Below, piece by piece: positions 17,156 to 26,640 of a stretch of DNA of 64,000 bases. The notes under the pieces were generated by a model. The model did no database searches. It had not been told where the DNA came from and saw only the letters and a list, made by a program, of their open reading frames with translations. The DNA comes from Bacteroidaceae bacterium (lineage in GTDB: Bacteria; Bacteroidota; Bacteroidia; Bacteroidales; Bacteroidaceae), in the NCBI GenBank assembly GCA_017445925.1, contig JAFSRW010000073.1, positions 16,553-80,552 of the forward strand. The letters are read 5' to 3'. Within the stretch, counting starts at the first letter, position 1, and the number at the start of each line of letters is the position of its first letter. The position numbers and the translations under genes are program-made.

Positions 17156-19183
17156 ATGAAGAATTTTTTGTTTTCAACCCTTCTCCTCATGTTGCCGTTC
17201 AGCATGATGGCGCAGCAGGAGTATCGTGTTCTCTCACCAGATGGTCTTACCTATCTTAATGTGAAGTTGGCCGATGGCCGTCTTACCTACAATGCAGGCT
17301 ATCGCACCGTTGTTAAAGCCAAGAAGAAAGGTGCTGTGGCCGACACACTGGATGTGCCTATGATACTGGAATCTCCCCTCGGCCTTTATACAAGTGTGGG
17401 CGACTTTAGCAAGGGACTGGAGTATCGGCCTATGCCGAAGAACGTGGAAAGACTAAATCAAAAGCACGAATATACCCTTCGTCAAGGTAAGCAGAGCAAG
17501 ATTAGCTCCGAGGAGAACACACTTCTTCTCTGTTTTACCAATCCAGAGGCTAAGGCAAAGAAACTGGTGATGTGGGTCTTGTTCAACGTCTTCAACAACA
17601 ATATTGCATATTGTTATCGCATCTGTCAGGAGCAGGGAAGCCAGACTTCTGCAGTAGTAGTTACGGGCGAGGCCAGCGGCTTCCGTCTGCCTACTGATGC
17701 TACAGCTTTCATCTGTCCGCAGAGCGACCCGATGATTGGCTGGATGCAGACCAAACCCAGCTACGAGGAAGGCTACATCTGGGACGAGCCCATCACTAAG
17801 CGCTCTGGCTACGGTCACGGCTGGACTTTCCCCTGCCTCTTCCGCGAAGGTGATAAGGGATGGGTTTTGATCTCCGAAACTGGTGTCAGCAGCAGCTACT
17901 GTGGCAGTCACCTCAGCGATGCCACCTCCGACGGCCTCTTCACCATTGCCTTCCCCATGGAGGGCGAGAACAACGGTTTTGGCAGTACGGGTGCCCAAAT
18001 GGGATTGGCCGACAGCCACGTATCTCCTAACGACAAGGATACGCAATGGACGCCCTATCGCACCATCACCTTCGGTCGCACGCTGAAACCTATCGTGGAA
18101 ACCACTATTACGTGGGATGTTGTTGAACCGCTTTATGAACCCAGCATCGACTACAAAGGCTCTCGCAACACATGGTCTTGGATTATCTGGCAAGACGCCA
18201 GCATCAATTACGACGATCAGGTGAAGTTCATCGACCTGGCTGCCAGCCTGGGTTGGGAAGGCTGCCTGATAGATGGTGGCTGGTACGAGAATATCGGTCG
18301 CGAGGGCATGGAGAAACTCTTTGCATATTGTAAGCAGAAGGGCGTTCGGCCTTGGGTTTGGTACAACAGCAACGGAGGCTGGAACAATGCACCTCAGACT
18401 GCCCGCCAGTGTATGCACAACTCCATTGTCCGTAAGAAGGAGATGAAATGGTTGCACGATAATGGTGTTGCAGGTATCAAGGTAGATTTCTTCGGCGGCG
18501 ACAAGCAGGAGACCATGCGTCTGTACGAAGGCCTTCTTTCCGATGCCAACGATTTTGGCATTCAGGTTATCTGTCACGGTTGTACGCTGCCTCGCGGTTG
18601 GGAAAAGATGTATCCCAACTATTGCAGCTCCGAGGCTGTTCTTGCCTCCGAGAACCTTTATTTCAGCCAAGGTTTCTGCGATATGGAAGCACGTCACGCC
18701 TGTCTGCATCCCTTTGTGCGTAACGCTGTAGGTTCTATGGAATATGGTGGCACCGTGCTGCAGAAGCGCCTGCATAAGGAACCGGGCAAGGGCAATACCC
18801 GTCGTACTACCGATGTGTTCGAGTTGGCAACCGCTATCGTCTTTCAGTCCAGCGGCCAGAACTTTGCCCTCACACCCCGTAACCTTACCGAGCAGCCTCA
18901 GTTCGAGATCGATTTCATGAAGCAAGTCCCCACTACATGGGACGAAACGCGTTTCATTGATGGTTATCCCGGCAAGTATGTAGTCTTAGCTCGTCGCCAT
19001 GCCGACAATTGGTACATCGCTGCCCTGAATGCGCAAAAGGAGCCGCTTAACCTTACCCTCAACATCAATGGTTACCATGTTAAGACCCTCCTTGTGGACG
19101 AGGCTCCCCAGCCCATGAATCCAGACAAGAAGGGCAACCTAAACATCACCATCCAACCCAGCAGCGGCGCGGTATTGTATTAA
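17156..19183 (+). CDS. GH97 glycoside hydrolase, probably retaining (alpha-galactosidase-like)
   Basis: A protein of 675 aa with a signal peptide (MKNFLFSTLLLMLPFSMMAQ). The GH97 layout has an N-terminal beta-super-sandwich (about 20-280), a (beta/alpha)8 barrel (about 290-570, with GWEGCLIDGGWYENIG) and a C-terminal beta domain. GIKVDFF puts Asp444 where retaining GH97 enzymes have their nucleophile; the SusB-type inverting alpha-glucosidases lack it. Alpha-galactosidase or another retaining alpha-glycosidase activity is therefore favoured, by inference from one motif. It is transcribed divergently from the CotH surface protein and has its own promoter and terminator. Confidence 0.9.
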   Translation: MKNFLFSTLLLMLPFSMMAQQEYRVLSPDGLTYLNVKLADGRLTYNAGYRTVVKAKKKGAVADTLDVPMILESPLGLYTSVGDFSKGLEYRPMPKNVERLNQKHEYTLRQGKQSKISSEENTLLLCFTNPEAKAKKLVMWVLFNVFNNNIAYCYRICQEQGSQTSAVVVTGEASGFRLPTDATAFICPQSDPMIGWMQTKPSYEEGYIWDEPITKRSGYGHGWTFPCLFREGDKGWVLISETGVSSSYCGSHLSDATSDGLFTIAFPMEGENNGFGSTGAQMGLADSHVSPNDKDTQWTPYRTITFGRTLKPIVETTITWDVVEPLYEPSIDYKGSRNTWSWIIWQDASINYDDQVKFIDLAASLGWEGCLIDGGWYENIGREGMEKLFAYCKQKGVRPWVWYNSNGGWNNAPQTARQCMHNSIVRKKEMKWLHDNGVAGIKVDFFGGDKQETMRLYEGLLSDANDFGIQVICHGCTLPRGWEKMYPNYCSSEAVLASENLYFSQGFCDMEARHACLHPFVRNAVGSMEYGGTVLQKRLHKEPGKGNTRRTTDVFELATAIVFQSSGQNFALTPRNLTEQPQFEIDFMKQVPTTWDETRFIDGYPGKYVVLARRHADNWYIAALNAQKEPLNLTLNINGYHVKTLLVDEAPQPMNPDKKGNLNITIQPSSGAVLY

Positions 19184-19284
19184 TTGTAGGCTGTGAAGGC
19201 TGTCAGTTTTCCTCGTGGTTCATCTCTTCCTCCATGGGTTTTGAACCTTAATAAGAATCTAACAGCTAACCTCTAACCCAACAA

Positions 19285-19320
19285 AAAGACTGCTATCCTA
19301 AACGTGGTAGCAGTTTTTTT
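19285..19320 (+). terminator. Rho-independent terminator after GH97
   Basis: The ACTGCTA / TAGCAGT stem has a 12-nt loop, A-run before and T8 after. Its stem word (CTGCTA...TAGCAG) recurs at 37171-37205 and 38816-38846. Confidence 0.8.
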
Positions 19321-19321
19321 T

Positions 19322-19352
19322 GTTCTTTCATTCTCTCATTCTTTCATTTTTT
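19322..19352 (+). repeat. Iterated ttcattct word tract
   Basis: tctttcattctctcattctt then tcattttt: four copies of a 7-8 bp word between the GH97 terminator and the promoter of the DMT gene. Confidence 0.65.
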
Positions 19353-19354
19353 TT

Positions 19355-19362
19355 TACCTTTG
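19355..19362 (+). promoter_or_regulatory. -7 box for the DMT transporter
   Basis: TACCTTTG (TAnnTTTG) lies 26 bp upstream of the ATG at 19389, directly after the repeat tract. Confidence 0.55.
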
Positions 19363-19388
19363 CAGCCGATTTTAGCAAAACATACGTA

Positions 19389-20288
19389 ATGAGTACATTA
19401 ATTAACAGCTTAAGACAAAACATTGCCATAGTGGTGGGACTGTGCGTTTGCGCCATCTGGGGCGAGACATTTGTATCTACCAAAATACTGTTGGAGAACG
19501 GGCTGATGCCAGGCGACATCTTCTTCTACCGCTTTGCATTAGCTTACGTTTGTATCTGGTTCTTCTCGTACAAACGTCTGTGGGCCGACAACTGGCAAGA
19601 CGAGTTTCTGCTGTTAATACTGGGAATTATGGGTGGCTCGCTGTATTTCTTGACAGAGAATATGGCGCTGATGTTCTCTACCGCCTCTAACGTGGCTATC
19701 TTAGTAGGCTCCACGCCGCTGATTACTGCTGTACTGTTGGCGCTGTTCTATAAAGACGAGCGTATGTGTACCAGACAGATGGTAGGTTCGCTATTGGCTT
19801 TCGGGGGTATGGCGTTGGTTATTCTGAACGGTCAGTTGATGCTGCACCTGAATCCCAAGGGTGATATACTGGCGCTGGGTGCCTCGCTAACTTGGGCTTG
19901 CTATTCGCTCATCATCAAGAAACTTTCAAGGCACTACAATGCATTATTTATTACCCGTAAGATTTTTATCTACGGCATCATTACTATCCTACCCTATCTG
20001 TGGACAGAAAGTCCGCTACAGACCGACCCCACTATACTAAGCAAGCCCACCGTTTGGGTGAACTTGCTCTATTTGGGAGTGGTAGCCTCCATGCTATGCT
20101 TTTTTGCCTGGAACTGGACGCTGAAACAACTGGGCACCGTACGCGCCACCAATATTATCTACTTGCAGTCGTTCTTTACCATGTTCTTCTCTTATCTGAT
20201 ACTGGACGAACGCATTACACTGATGGCCATCTGTGGAACTGCCACCCTGATATTGGGTATGTATCTGGCAGGCAAATCTGCTACTTAA
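19389..20288 (+). CDS. EamA/DMT-family transporter
   Basis: An inner-membrane protein of 299 aa with about ten hydrophobic helices arranged as two EamA repeats (first repeat ends near the KDERM loop, second begins near DILALGASLTW). The start at 19389 (MSTLINSLRQ) follows the -7 box; the longer frame reads back through it. The family exports metabolites such as amino acids or purines; the substrate is unknown. LAGKSAT closes the protein. The 3' end overlaps the convergent esterase gene by 8 bp. Confidence 0.85.
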   Translation: MSTLINSLRQNIAIVVGLCVCAIWGETFVSTKILLENGLMPGDIFFYRFALAYVCIWFFSYKRLWADNWQDEFLLLILGIMGGSLYFLTENMALMFSTASNVAILVGSTPLITAVLLALFYKDERMCTRQMVGSLLAFGGMALVILNGQLMLHLNPKGDILALGASLTWACYSLIIKKLSRHYNALFITRKIFIYGIITILPYLWTESPLQTDPTILSKPTVWVNLLYLGVVASMLCFFAWNWTLKQLGTVRATNIIYLQSFFTMFFSYLILDERITLMAICGTATLILGMYLAGKSAT

Positions 20289-21438
20289 ACAACTTCTGGG
20301 AGAAGATGGTAAGATAGATGCGCCAGTTGCGCCAGATGTGACCATCCTCGTTCTCGTAATACTCGTAGGGATACTTCATTTTATCCAGATAAGTACGCAG
20401 ACCCTTGTTCTGCTCGTACAGGAAGTCGGTCTTTCCTATACCTATCCAGTACAGATGGGGCTTTGCCTTGAAGACTGCAGCTATCTGACCGCTTACTGTA
20501 GCATCGTCGGCAATTTGTTGGTCGATGGGCTTATCAGACCCTCTGTCCATTCGAACGGCAGCTGAGAAAAGACCCAGATAACCAAACATGCCAGGATTCA
20601 TAAGGCTGATGTGGAAGGTGTGGTAACCACCCATGCTAAGACCACACATAGCTGTATTGTCGGCACCCTTCTTCACACGGAAATTCTTCTCGATGTACTG
20701 TTTAACCTCTGGGAAACTCTCCTCGAAGCTGGCCTTCTGACGCTCACGCTTAGCCAGAGCGGTAAATTCGGGGCTGGCATCGTTATCGGCATGTCCGTTG
20801 GTCATTACCACAATCATGGGAACAGTCTTACCGGCAGCAATCAGGTTATCTAATATCTGAGAAGCACGACCCAGCGTAAGCCAGGCATCCTCGTCTCCAC
20901 CCATTCCATGCAAGAGATATAGAACGGGATAGTTGCCGCCCTTCTCGTATCCGGCGGGGGTATAGATGCTCATACGACGTGACATGCCCAATGTGGGACT
21001 GTCATACCATACTTGCTGGATATTGCCGTGAGGTACGTTGTGATTCTCATATAGATAGCCCGCATCACCCTCTTCCTTACTTATAATAAAGGTACTCATG
21101 AAACTGCGAACATCACGACTGCGATGCCAGTTAGACGGGTCTTGCATCTCTACACCATCGGCATAGAAACGATAACTGTAAAGCTCGGGGGCAAGAGGCT
21201 GTGTAGTGAAAGTCCATACGCCATCATCGTCTTTGGTCATAGGCTTAAAATAACCGTCGATACAGTCACCTGCCACATTTACCTTTTGTGCCTCAGGTGC
21301 ACGCAAGCGGAAGGTTACGGTACCATCATCGTTCTTCTGGGGAGAAACAATGTTCTGACGTTCAAAGATAGCTTGCTGTGCAAACAAGGAGCTGATTCCC
21401 ATGACAAAAGCCACAAGGGATAGGGTTGTTCTTCTCAT
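20281..21438 (-). CDS. Secreted CE1-type esterase with N-terminal E-set/CBM48-like domain
   Basis: A protein of 385 aa with a signal peptide (MRRTTLSLVAFVMGISSLFAQ). A beta-sandwich around 25-120 (VTFRLRAPEAQKVNVAGD) resembles CBM48/E-set modules. It precedes an alpha/beta hydrolase of the esterase-D/CE1 type. YLLHGMGGDEDAW near 175 forms the oxyanion region, GLSMGG carries nucleophile Ser268 and DGHIW the His near 367. Relatives remove feruloyl or acetyl groups from xylan. With GH43 and GH97 genes nearby, a hemicellulose role is plausible. The gene is convergent with the DMT transporter. Confidence 0.85.
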   Translation of the reverse strand: MRRTTLSLVAFVMGISSLFAQQAIFERQNIVSPQKNDDGTVTFRLRAPEAQKVNVAGDCIDGYFKPMTKDDDGVWTFTTQPLAPELYSYRFYADGVEMQDPSNWHRSRDVRSFMSTFIISKEEGDAGYLYENHNVPHGNIQQVWYDSPTLGMSRRMSIYTPAGYEKGGNYPVLYLLHGMGGDEDAWLTLGRASQILDNLIAAGKTVPMIVVMTNGHADNDASPEFTALAKRERQKASFEESFPEVKQYIEKNFRVKKGADNTAMCGLSMGGYHTFHISLMNPGMFGYLGLFSAAVRMDRGSDKPIDQQIADDATVSGQIAAVFKAKPHLYWIGIGKTDFLYEQNKGLRTYLDKMKYPYEYYENEDGHIWRNWRIYLTIFSQKLFK

Positions 21439-21529
21439 AATGTTGTTTTGTATTTAGGTTATAAAATCAGTTAATTTCTGCGTAAAATTACACATTTTTT
21501 TTATTTGTACCACACAAAAGGTGGTTTCT

Positions 21530-21561
21530 TTTGATTTTTCGCTCACTAATTTGTAATTTTG
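21530..21561 (+). promoter_or_regulatory. Bacteroidetes promoter for the MFS-AraC pair
   Basis: TTTG (21530-21533) and TAATTTTG (21554-21561) are 20 bp apart. The ATG is at 21594. Confidence 0.65.
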
Positions 21562-21593
21562 CCCTCCGAAACAAAGGCATCGCCTAAAAAGAA

Positions 21594-22766
21594 ATGGAAA
21601 AACTCTGGAACAGTAACTACAAGAAAGCCTGGTGCGCCAACTTCATGATGTATTTTTCCTTCATGATTCTGACGCCTCTGCTGCCGTTGTATCTGAGCGA
21701 GGAGTTTGGGGCCAACAAAGACCAGATAGGTCTGGTGCTGAGCGGATATGCTCTGACAGCATTGTTGATAAGGCCCTTCAGCGGATTCTTTGTGGACAGT
21801 TTCCCACGCAAAGCAGTCCTGCTGATCTGTTACTTTCTGTTCTTTATCCTGTTTGGCGGCTACATAGTGGCAGGTTCCCTACTCTCTTTCTGCATCATAC
21901 GAACTCTTCACGGAGCTCCCGTAGGCGCTACTACGGTAGCCAACAGTACGGTGGCCATAGATGTGCTGCACCCTACCCGCAGGGCCGAAGGCATTGGTTA
22001 CTACGGACTGAGCAACAATATGGCAACGGCTATCTCGCCTACCGTAGGACTGCTCATTTACCAGTGGACCAACAACTATACATTTATCTTTTGTGTATCA
22101 TTACTGACAGCCGGAATAGGATTGCTCATCAACAGCACGCTGAAGCTGAAACCCAGAGAATGTGCTACACAACGACCTAAAATCCAGTTGGACAGATTTC
22201 TCCTGCTAAAAGGTTGGAGTCAGGCTTTATGTATGGCGGGATTCAGTTTTTCGTATGGCGTTATCAGTACTTATCTGGCTATTTACGGCAAGGAGGAACT
22301 GGGTATCACTACAGGAACGGGTATCTTTTTTGCCTTGCTGAGTTTAGGCCTGATGTCGAGTCGGTTAGTGGGTGCTCGCTCTCTGCGTAAAGGTCTGGTG
22401 GTGAAGAATGCCACACACGGCGTGTTAGTATCACTCTTCGGTTATCTGCTCTTTGCAGCCGTCCATAATCCCATAGGCTACTACGGAGCGGCCTTGATAA
22501 TAGGTTTGGGCAACGGACACATGTTTCCTGCTTTCCAGACAATGTTTCTGAACTTAGCTCCCAACAGCCAGCGAGGAACAGCCAACAGCACACTACTGAC
22601 AGCTTGGGACTTAGGGGTGGGGCTGGGTATCATCTTAGGTGGAACCATTGTGGAGCACACCTCTTATAATACGGCTTTCTGGGCTGCGTGGATTAGCAAT
22701 GCCGCTGGTGTCCTCTTCTTCTTCGCCTACGCCAAAGGTCACTTTGAACGGAACAAATTAAGGTAA
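21594..22766 (+). CDS. MFS transporter
   Basis: An inner-membrane protein of 390 aa with twelve predicted helices. The loop GYALTALLIRPFSGFFVDSF near 50-70 is the MFS motif-A region. It resembles drug or metabolite exporters of the major facilitator superfamily. The substrate cannot be read from the sequence. One base separates its stop from the ATG of an AraC-family regulator, and a TonB-dependent receptor follows. Such MFS/AraC/receptor trios often handle siderophores or other scarce ligands, which is inference here. Confidence 0.9.
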   Translation: MEKLWNSNYKKAWCANFMMYFSFMILTPLLPLYLSEEFGANKDQIGLVLSGYALTALLIRPFSGFFVDSFPRKAVLLICYFLFFILFGGYIVAGSLLSFCIIRTLHGAPVGATTVANSTVAIDVLHPTRRAEGIGYYGLSNNMATAISPTVGLLIYQWTNNYTFIFCVSLLTAGIGLLINSTLKLKPRECATQRPKIQLDRFLLLKGWSQALCMAGFSFSYGVISTYLAIYGKEELGITTGTGIFFALLSLGLMSSRLVGARSLRKGLVVKNATHGVLVSLFGYLLFAAVHNPIGYYGAALIIGLGNGHMFPAFQTMFLNLAPNSQRGTANSTLLTAWDLGVGLGIILGGTIVEHTSYNTAFWAAWISNAAGVLFFFAYAKGHFERNKLR

Positions 22767-22767
22767 T

Positions 22768-23505
22768 ATGCAGCAAATCCTTCATCTACTTTGTTCAGCC
22801 GGAAGTTGCCAACTACACTTCTCAGGGCATGAGCATACGCTAACAGCGGGTTGTTGCATGATAGCTATGGCCAGTCATGTGGGACATATCCAGCCCTCAG
22901 AAGATTGTCAAATATACCAACTGTTGTTGCCTGCCGACCAGCAAGCCAGCTGTATGCCTCACAGCAGCTATGGAACCTGCGGCTGGCTGCATCTGTTTAT
23001 GCATCCTATCTTTAAGTTAGAAGATGATGCGCTGGCTATCCTGGAGCACGACTTCAAGGATGTAGCCTTCCGTTCTGAACATACCCCAGAAGCTTACCGT
23101 CAAGAGGCTATCTTGCAAAGCATGCGTACCCTTTATCTGGATGCCATGAATGCACATGCTGCCATTTTTGAACAAGAAGAAGCCACACAGCGGGCCGCAG
23201 ACATCATGTCGCGCTTCATTCAGATGTTGGAAGGGGGAAGCTACAGAGAACAAAGAACCGTTGCCTACTATGCGCAGGAACTTTGTATAACGCCTAAACA
23301 TCTGCATAAGATTTCAACTCAGGTGAGCGGACGGACACCCAGCTACTGGATTCAGCAATTCACGGTAATGGAAATAAGGCATTTATTGATGCACAGCAAA
23401 CTTACCGCAAAGGAAATTGCAGAAAAATTGAACTTCGACAACGCATCGCACTTTAGTCGCTATGTATCTGAACATCTTGGAGTTACAACCAAAAACATAA
23501 AATAG
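22768..23505 (+). CDS. AraC-family transcriptional regulator
   Basis: A protein of 245 aa. The N-terminal cupin-like sensor (about 1-140) is rich in Cys and His (HFSGHEHTLTAGCC). The C-terminal double helix-turn-helix (about 150-245) carries YYAQELCITPKHLHKI and AKEIAEKLNFDNASHFSRYV, typical AraC recognition helices. It is translated directly after the MFS gene and lies 125 bp upstream of the TonB receptor, which is its likeliest target with the MFS gene. The His/Cys-rich sensor could bind metal or a ligand (inference). Confidence 0.9.
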   Translation: MQQILHLLCSAGSCQLHFSGHEHTLTAGCCMIAMASHVGHIQPSEDCQIYQLLLPADQQASCMPHSSYGTCGWLHLFMHPIFKLEDDALAILEHDFKDVAFRSEHTPEAYRQEAILQSMRTLYLDAMNAHAAIFEQEEATQRAADIMSRFIQMLEGGSYREQRTVAYYAQELCITPKHLHKISTQVSGRTPSYWIQQFTVMEIRHLLMHSKLTAKEIAEKLNFDNASHFSRYVSEHLGVTTKNIK

Positions 23506-23553
23506 CCCACATCACTTTAAGGGAAATATTGGTAACACGCTGCGAAATATAGG

Positions 23554-23586
23554 TTTGGCTGTGTGAATACATTATTAATATATTTG
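23554..23586 (+). promoter_or_regulatory. Bacteroidetes promoter for the TonB receptor
   Basis: TTTG (23554-23557) and TATATTTG (23579-23586) are 21 bp apart. The 5' leader to 23631 is about 40 nt. The preceding AraC gene is the obvious candidate regulator. Confidence 0.65.
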
Positions 23587-23630
23587 CACTCAGATTTATT
23601 AACATTTATAACAAACAAGCATATTAAGTC

Positions 23631-25529
23631 ATGCAAATTCGCACATTGTTACTATTGGGTGCCGGCGCTGCAAGTCTATCTTCGCAGGCCGCAACCCTAA
23701 GTGAAGAGATTCAGGACACCACTCAGATGAGTGAGGTCGTAGTTACAGGTACACGTAACGCCACAGATGCACGTTACCTACCCCTAACCATTACCAGCAT
23801 CAACAACGAGAAACTGAACGAGAATTTCCGTTCATCTGTCCTCCCTACTGTTACGGAGCAGACTCCCGGTCTGTTTACTACCAGCAGAGGTATATTAGGC
23901 TACGGCGTTAGCACAGGAGCTGCAGGAAGCATTAAGATTCGTGGTGTAGGAAGCGGCGCACAACTGTTGGTTCTTATTGATGGCCAGCCACAATATGCCG
24001 GTCTTATGGGTCATCCCATTTCTGATGCCTATCAGACCATGATGGCCGAGAAGGTGGAAGTGGTTCGTGGTCCTGCCAGTCTGCTATACGGCAGCAACGC
24101 TATGGCCGGCGTAGTGAATATCGTTACCCGCCAGATGAACGAGGACGGTTGCAAGACCAACATCCGTCTGCAGGGCGGTAGCTACGGAACCGTTCAGGCC
24201 GATGGTGTGAATCGTTTCCGGATGGGAAAATTCTACAGCGTTGTAGGTGCTCAGTATCAGCGTACCAGCGGACATCGCGAGAACAGCAAGTTTGAGCAGT
24301 TTGGCGGCTATGCCAAGTTGGGTTACGACTTCTCTGAGCATTGGAAAGCCTTTGCCGATGCAAATGTTACGCACTTCAATGCCAGCAACCCTGGACCATC
24401 CTATGCTCCCCTTATCGACAACGATTCTAAGATAACACGCGGACTGGCCAGCATCAGCCTTAGCAACAGCTATCAGAACACCAACGGTACCCTGCGCGCT
24501 TTCATCGACTGGGGCCATCACAACATCGATGATGGATATACCGCAGATGCAGCCCCCAAGACATACCTTTACCTGCACGACGATTACATTGCCGGAATCA
24601 CATGGTATCAGACTGCCAGCTTCTTTAAGGGAAATACCATTACCGTAGGACTCGACTGGCAGAACTTTGGAGGAAGTGCCTGGAACGAGGATAAGACAAC
24701 TGCAGCCAAGACATATCTGGTAAAAGATGCAGATGGTAATCTGGTAGAGAAGCAGTGTGCCAACGAGGTGGGAACATACGTAGATTTCCGTCAGGACCTC
24801 TGCAAATGGTTGACGCTGGATGCCGGACTGCGTGTCGACTGGCATTCCGTAGTTGGTACAGAACTGGTTCCCCAAGGCGGTCTTTCGTTCCATCCTACCC
24901 GTAATGCCGACATCAAGGCTCTCATAAGCAAAGGCTTCCGTAACCCCATCATCCGCGAGATGTATATGTTCCCTCCCGCAACCACAGATCTGTTGCCCGA
25001 GAGCATGATGAACTACGAGATTGCATACACACAGCGCATTGGCAAGAAGGCTCACATTGGTGCCAATATCTTCTATATCAAGGGAAAGAATCTTATCAAT
25101 ACCGTTAGAATAGACGGGCGTCCACGCAATGTGAACACAGGCGACTTTGAGAACTGGGGTATTGAACTTTCAGCCGATTATGCTATCAACAACCATTGGA
25201 GCGTAAACGGTAACTACTCGTTCCTGCGTATGGACAAGCCCATCGTAGGTGCTCCCGAGGGCAAACTCTATATTGGTGCCAACTACCATAGCGAGAAGTG
25301 GACCGTTTCTGCAGGTCTGCAGAACATCAGCGGCCTTTATATCACCACTGATGCCAACGCCCAAAAGGAAAACTTTACCCTGCTGAACGCTACCGTCAGC
25401 TACAAGGTGCTGCCTTGGATGGCAATCTTTGCCAAGGGCGACAACCTGCTGGCTGAGCGCTATCAGACTTACGACGGGTTCTACATGCCTAAGGCTACCT
25501 TTATGGGCGGTGTAAATATAGATTTCTGA
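23631..25529 (+). CDS. TonB-dependent outer-membrane receptor
   Basis: A protein of 632 aa with a signal peptide (MQIRTLLLLGAGAASLSSQA). The TonB box-like segment MSEVVVTGTRN is near 34-44. The plug domain (about 45-160) contains IKIRGVGSGAQLLVLIDG and VEVVRGPASLLYGSNAMAGVVNI. A 22-strand barrel ends in MGGVNIDF. There is no carboxypeptidase-like extension, so this is not a SusC. That fits uptake of siderophore, heme, cobalamin or metal chelates better than glycans. It follows an MFS transporter and AraC regulator. I see no B12 riboswitch in the 125-bp leader. Confidence 0.9.
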   Translation: MQIRTLLLLGAGAASLSSQAATLSEEIQDTTQMSEVVVTGTRNATDARYLPLTITSINNEKLNENFRSSVLPTVTEQTPGLFTTSRGILGYGVSTGAAGSIKIRGVGSGAQLLVLIDGQPQYAGLMGHPISDAYQTMMAEKVEVVRGPASLLYGSNAMAGVVNIVTRQMNEDGCKTNIRLQGGSYGTVQADGVNRFRMGKFYSVVGAQYQRTSGHRENSKFEQFGGYAKLGYDFSEHWKAFADANVTHFNASNPGPSYAPLIDNDSKITRGLASISLSNSYQNTNGTLRAFIDWGHHNIDDGYTADAAPKTYLYLHDDYIAGITWYQTASFFKGNTITVGLDWQNFGGSAWNEDKTTAAKTYLVKDADGNLVEKQCANEVGTYVDFRQDLCKWLTLDAGLRVDWHSVVGTELVPQGGLSFHPTRNADIKALISKGFRNPIIREMYMFPPATTDLLPESMMNYEIAYTQRIGKKAHIGANIFYIKGKNLINTVRIDGRPRNVNTGDFENWGIELSADYAINNHWSVNGNYSFLRMDKPIVGAPEGKLYIGANYHSEKWTVSAGLQNISGLYITTDANAQKENFTLLNATVSYKVLPWMAIFAKGDNLLAERYQTYDGFYMPKATFMGGVNIDF

Positions 25530-25620
25530 TAATTTTTCTGTTTGTTCCTGTTTTTTTGCCTGTTTCGGTTGCTTTTCTTCGGTTAATTTCCGTAATTTGC
25601 CATGAAATACGGATTACATT

Positions 25621-26601
25621 ATGAAGATTAGCATTGCCGGAACGGGCAAAATAGTTGAAGAGGTGCTGAAAATGCTTCAGCACGAATTTGCAGGAAGAAT
25701 AGAGGTTACAGGCATCTACTCGCGCGAGAAAAGCGTTGAACACGCCATCGACCTTTGCCAGGCCTACGCACCTACGGGTTTCGTGTACACCGATTATGCA
25801 CGAATGCTACAGGAAGCGGAGGCTGATTTTGTTTATATAGCCAACGCCAACCACGTACATTACCAGTATGCCATGCAGGCCATAGAGGCTGGTCACAATG
25901 TGATTGTGGAGAAACCCATTACGGTGGACCGTGTGGAGACGGAGGCACTCTTCGATGCTGCTATCCAGCACTGCGTCTATTGTCTGCCGGCTTTCAGCCT
26001 GCTTTATATGCCCATGTTCCGACAGCTTACAGAACTGCTGCCACAGTTAGGAACCATTCGTATGGTGAATGGTTGTTACTCGCAGTACAGCAGTCGGTAC
26101 GACCGTTATCTTCGAGGGGAAATCACCCCTGTCTTCGACCCTGAGCAGTCGGGTGGCTGCCTGCGCGACCTTAACATCTATAACCTCTGCTTCACCATTG
26201 GCCTGTTTGGTCCTCCACGCATCATCCGCTATGCCCGCAATCTGGGCTTTAACGGTGTAGATACCAGCGGCACGTTGCTCATGCAATATCCCACCTCTGT
26301 GGTCAGCATGGGAGCGGCCAAGGATTCCGATGGACTAAGCTTTGCCTGCATTCAAGGGGAAAAAGGATACATCGAGGTAAAAGGTTCTGTGAGTGTGCTG
26401 CAAGAGTTCACCTTGCATCTGCGCGGTCAAGAGCCTCAGACTTTCAAGGCCGATACAACTCGCCATCGCCTAAGCTATGAGTTCGAAGAATTCCTGAACC
26501 TGATAGAAGACCGCGAGAACTGCCATATTGTTATCCCCTACGTTTGCCGTGTGGCACAAGAGATTGCCATCGCGCTGGAGAGAATGAAGATTGAAGAGTG
26601 A
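25621..26601 (+). CDS. Gfo/Idh/MocA-family oxidoreductase, cytoplasmic
   Basis: A protein of 326 aa without a signal peptide. The Rossmann start MKISIAGTGKIVEEV, the EKPITVD motif near 100-106 and a C-terminal dimer domain with SGGCLRDLNIYNL define the family. The reaction is NAD(P)-linked oxidation or reduction of a sugar-like substrate that I cannot identify. Its stop overlaps a GTG that is in frame with tex (GTGA, 26598-26601). The better tex start is at 26640, after a repeat tract. Both genes are probably on one transcript. Confidence 0.85.
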   Translation: MKISIAGTGKIVEEVLKMLQHEFAGRIEVTGIYSREKSVEHAIDLCQAYAPTGFVYTDYARMLQEAEADFVYIANANHVHYQYAMQAIEAGHNVIVEKPITVDRVETEALFDAAIQHCVYCLPAFSLLYMPMFRQLTELLPQLGTIRMVNGCYSQYSSRYDRYLRGEITPVFDPEQSGGCLRDLNIYNLCFTIGLFGPPRIIRYARNLGFNGVDTSGTLLMQYPTSVVSMGAAKDSDGLSFACIQGEKGYIEVKGSVSVLQEFTLHLRGQEPQTFKADTTRHRLSYEFEEFLNLIEDRENCHIVIPYVCRVAQEIAIALERMKIEE

Positions 26602-26606
26602 AGAAT

Positions 26607-26640
26607 CACCCCATTAGTCCCATTAGACCCATTAACCCCA
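26607..26640 (+). repeat. Iterated cccattag word tract before tex
   Basis: ccccattagtcccattagac then ccattaacccca: four copies of an 8-9 bp word. From the upstream GTG (26598) it would encode HPISPIRPINP as a leader on Tex. Family comparison favours the ATG at 26640. Confidence 0.7.

Noticed and set aside
17453-18925. 490-codon open frame antisense to the GH97 gene
   Set aside because: It mirrors the codon bias of a strongly supported gene, has no recognisable motif and no promoter.
23506-23630. Cobalamin or other riboswitch before the TonB receptor
   Set aside because: The leader is too short and no B12-box or other known riboswitch core can be seen.
24084-25055. Long open frame antisense to the TonB receptor
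   Set aside because: Shadow of a well-supported receptor gene.
26598-26639. GTG start of Tex overlapping the previous stop
   Set aside because: The added residues are coded by a repeat tract and do not match Tex N-termini. ATG at 26640 fits the family.
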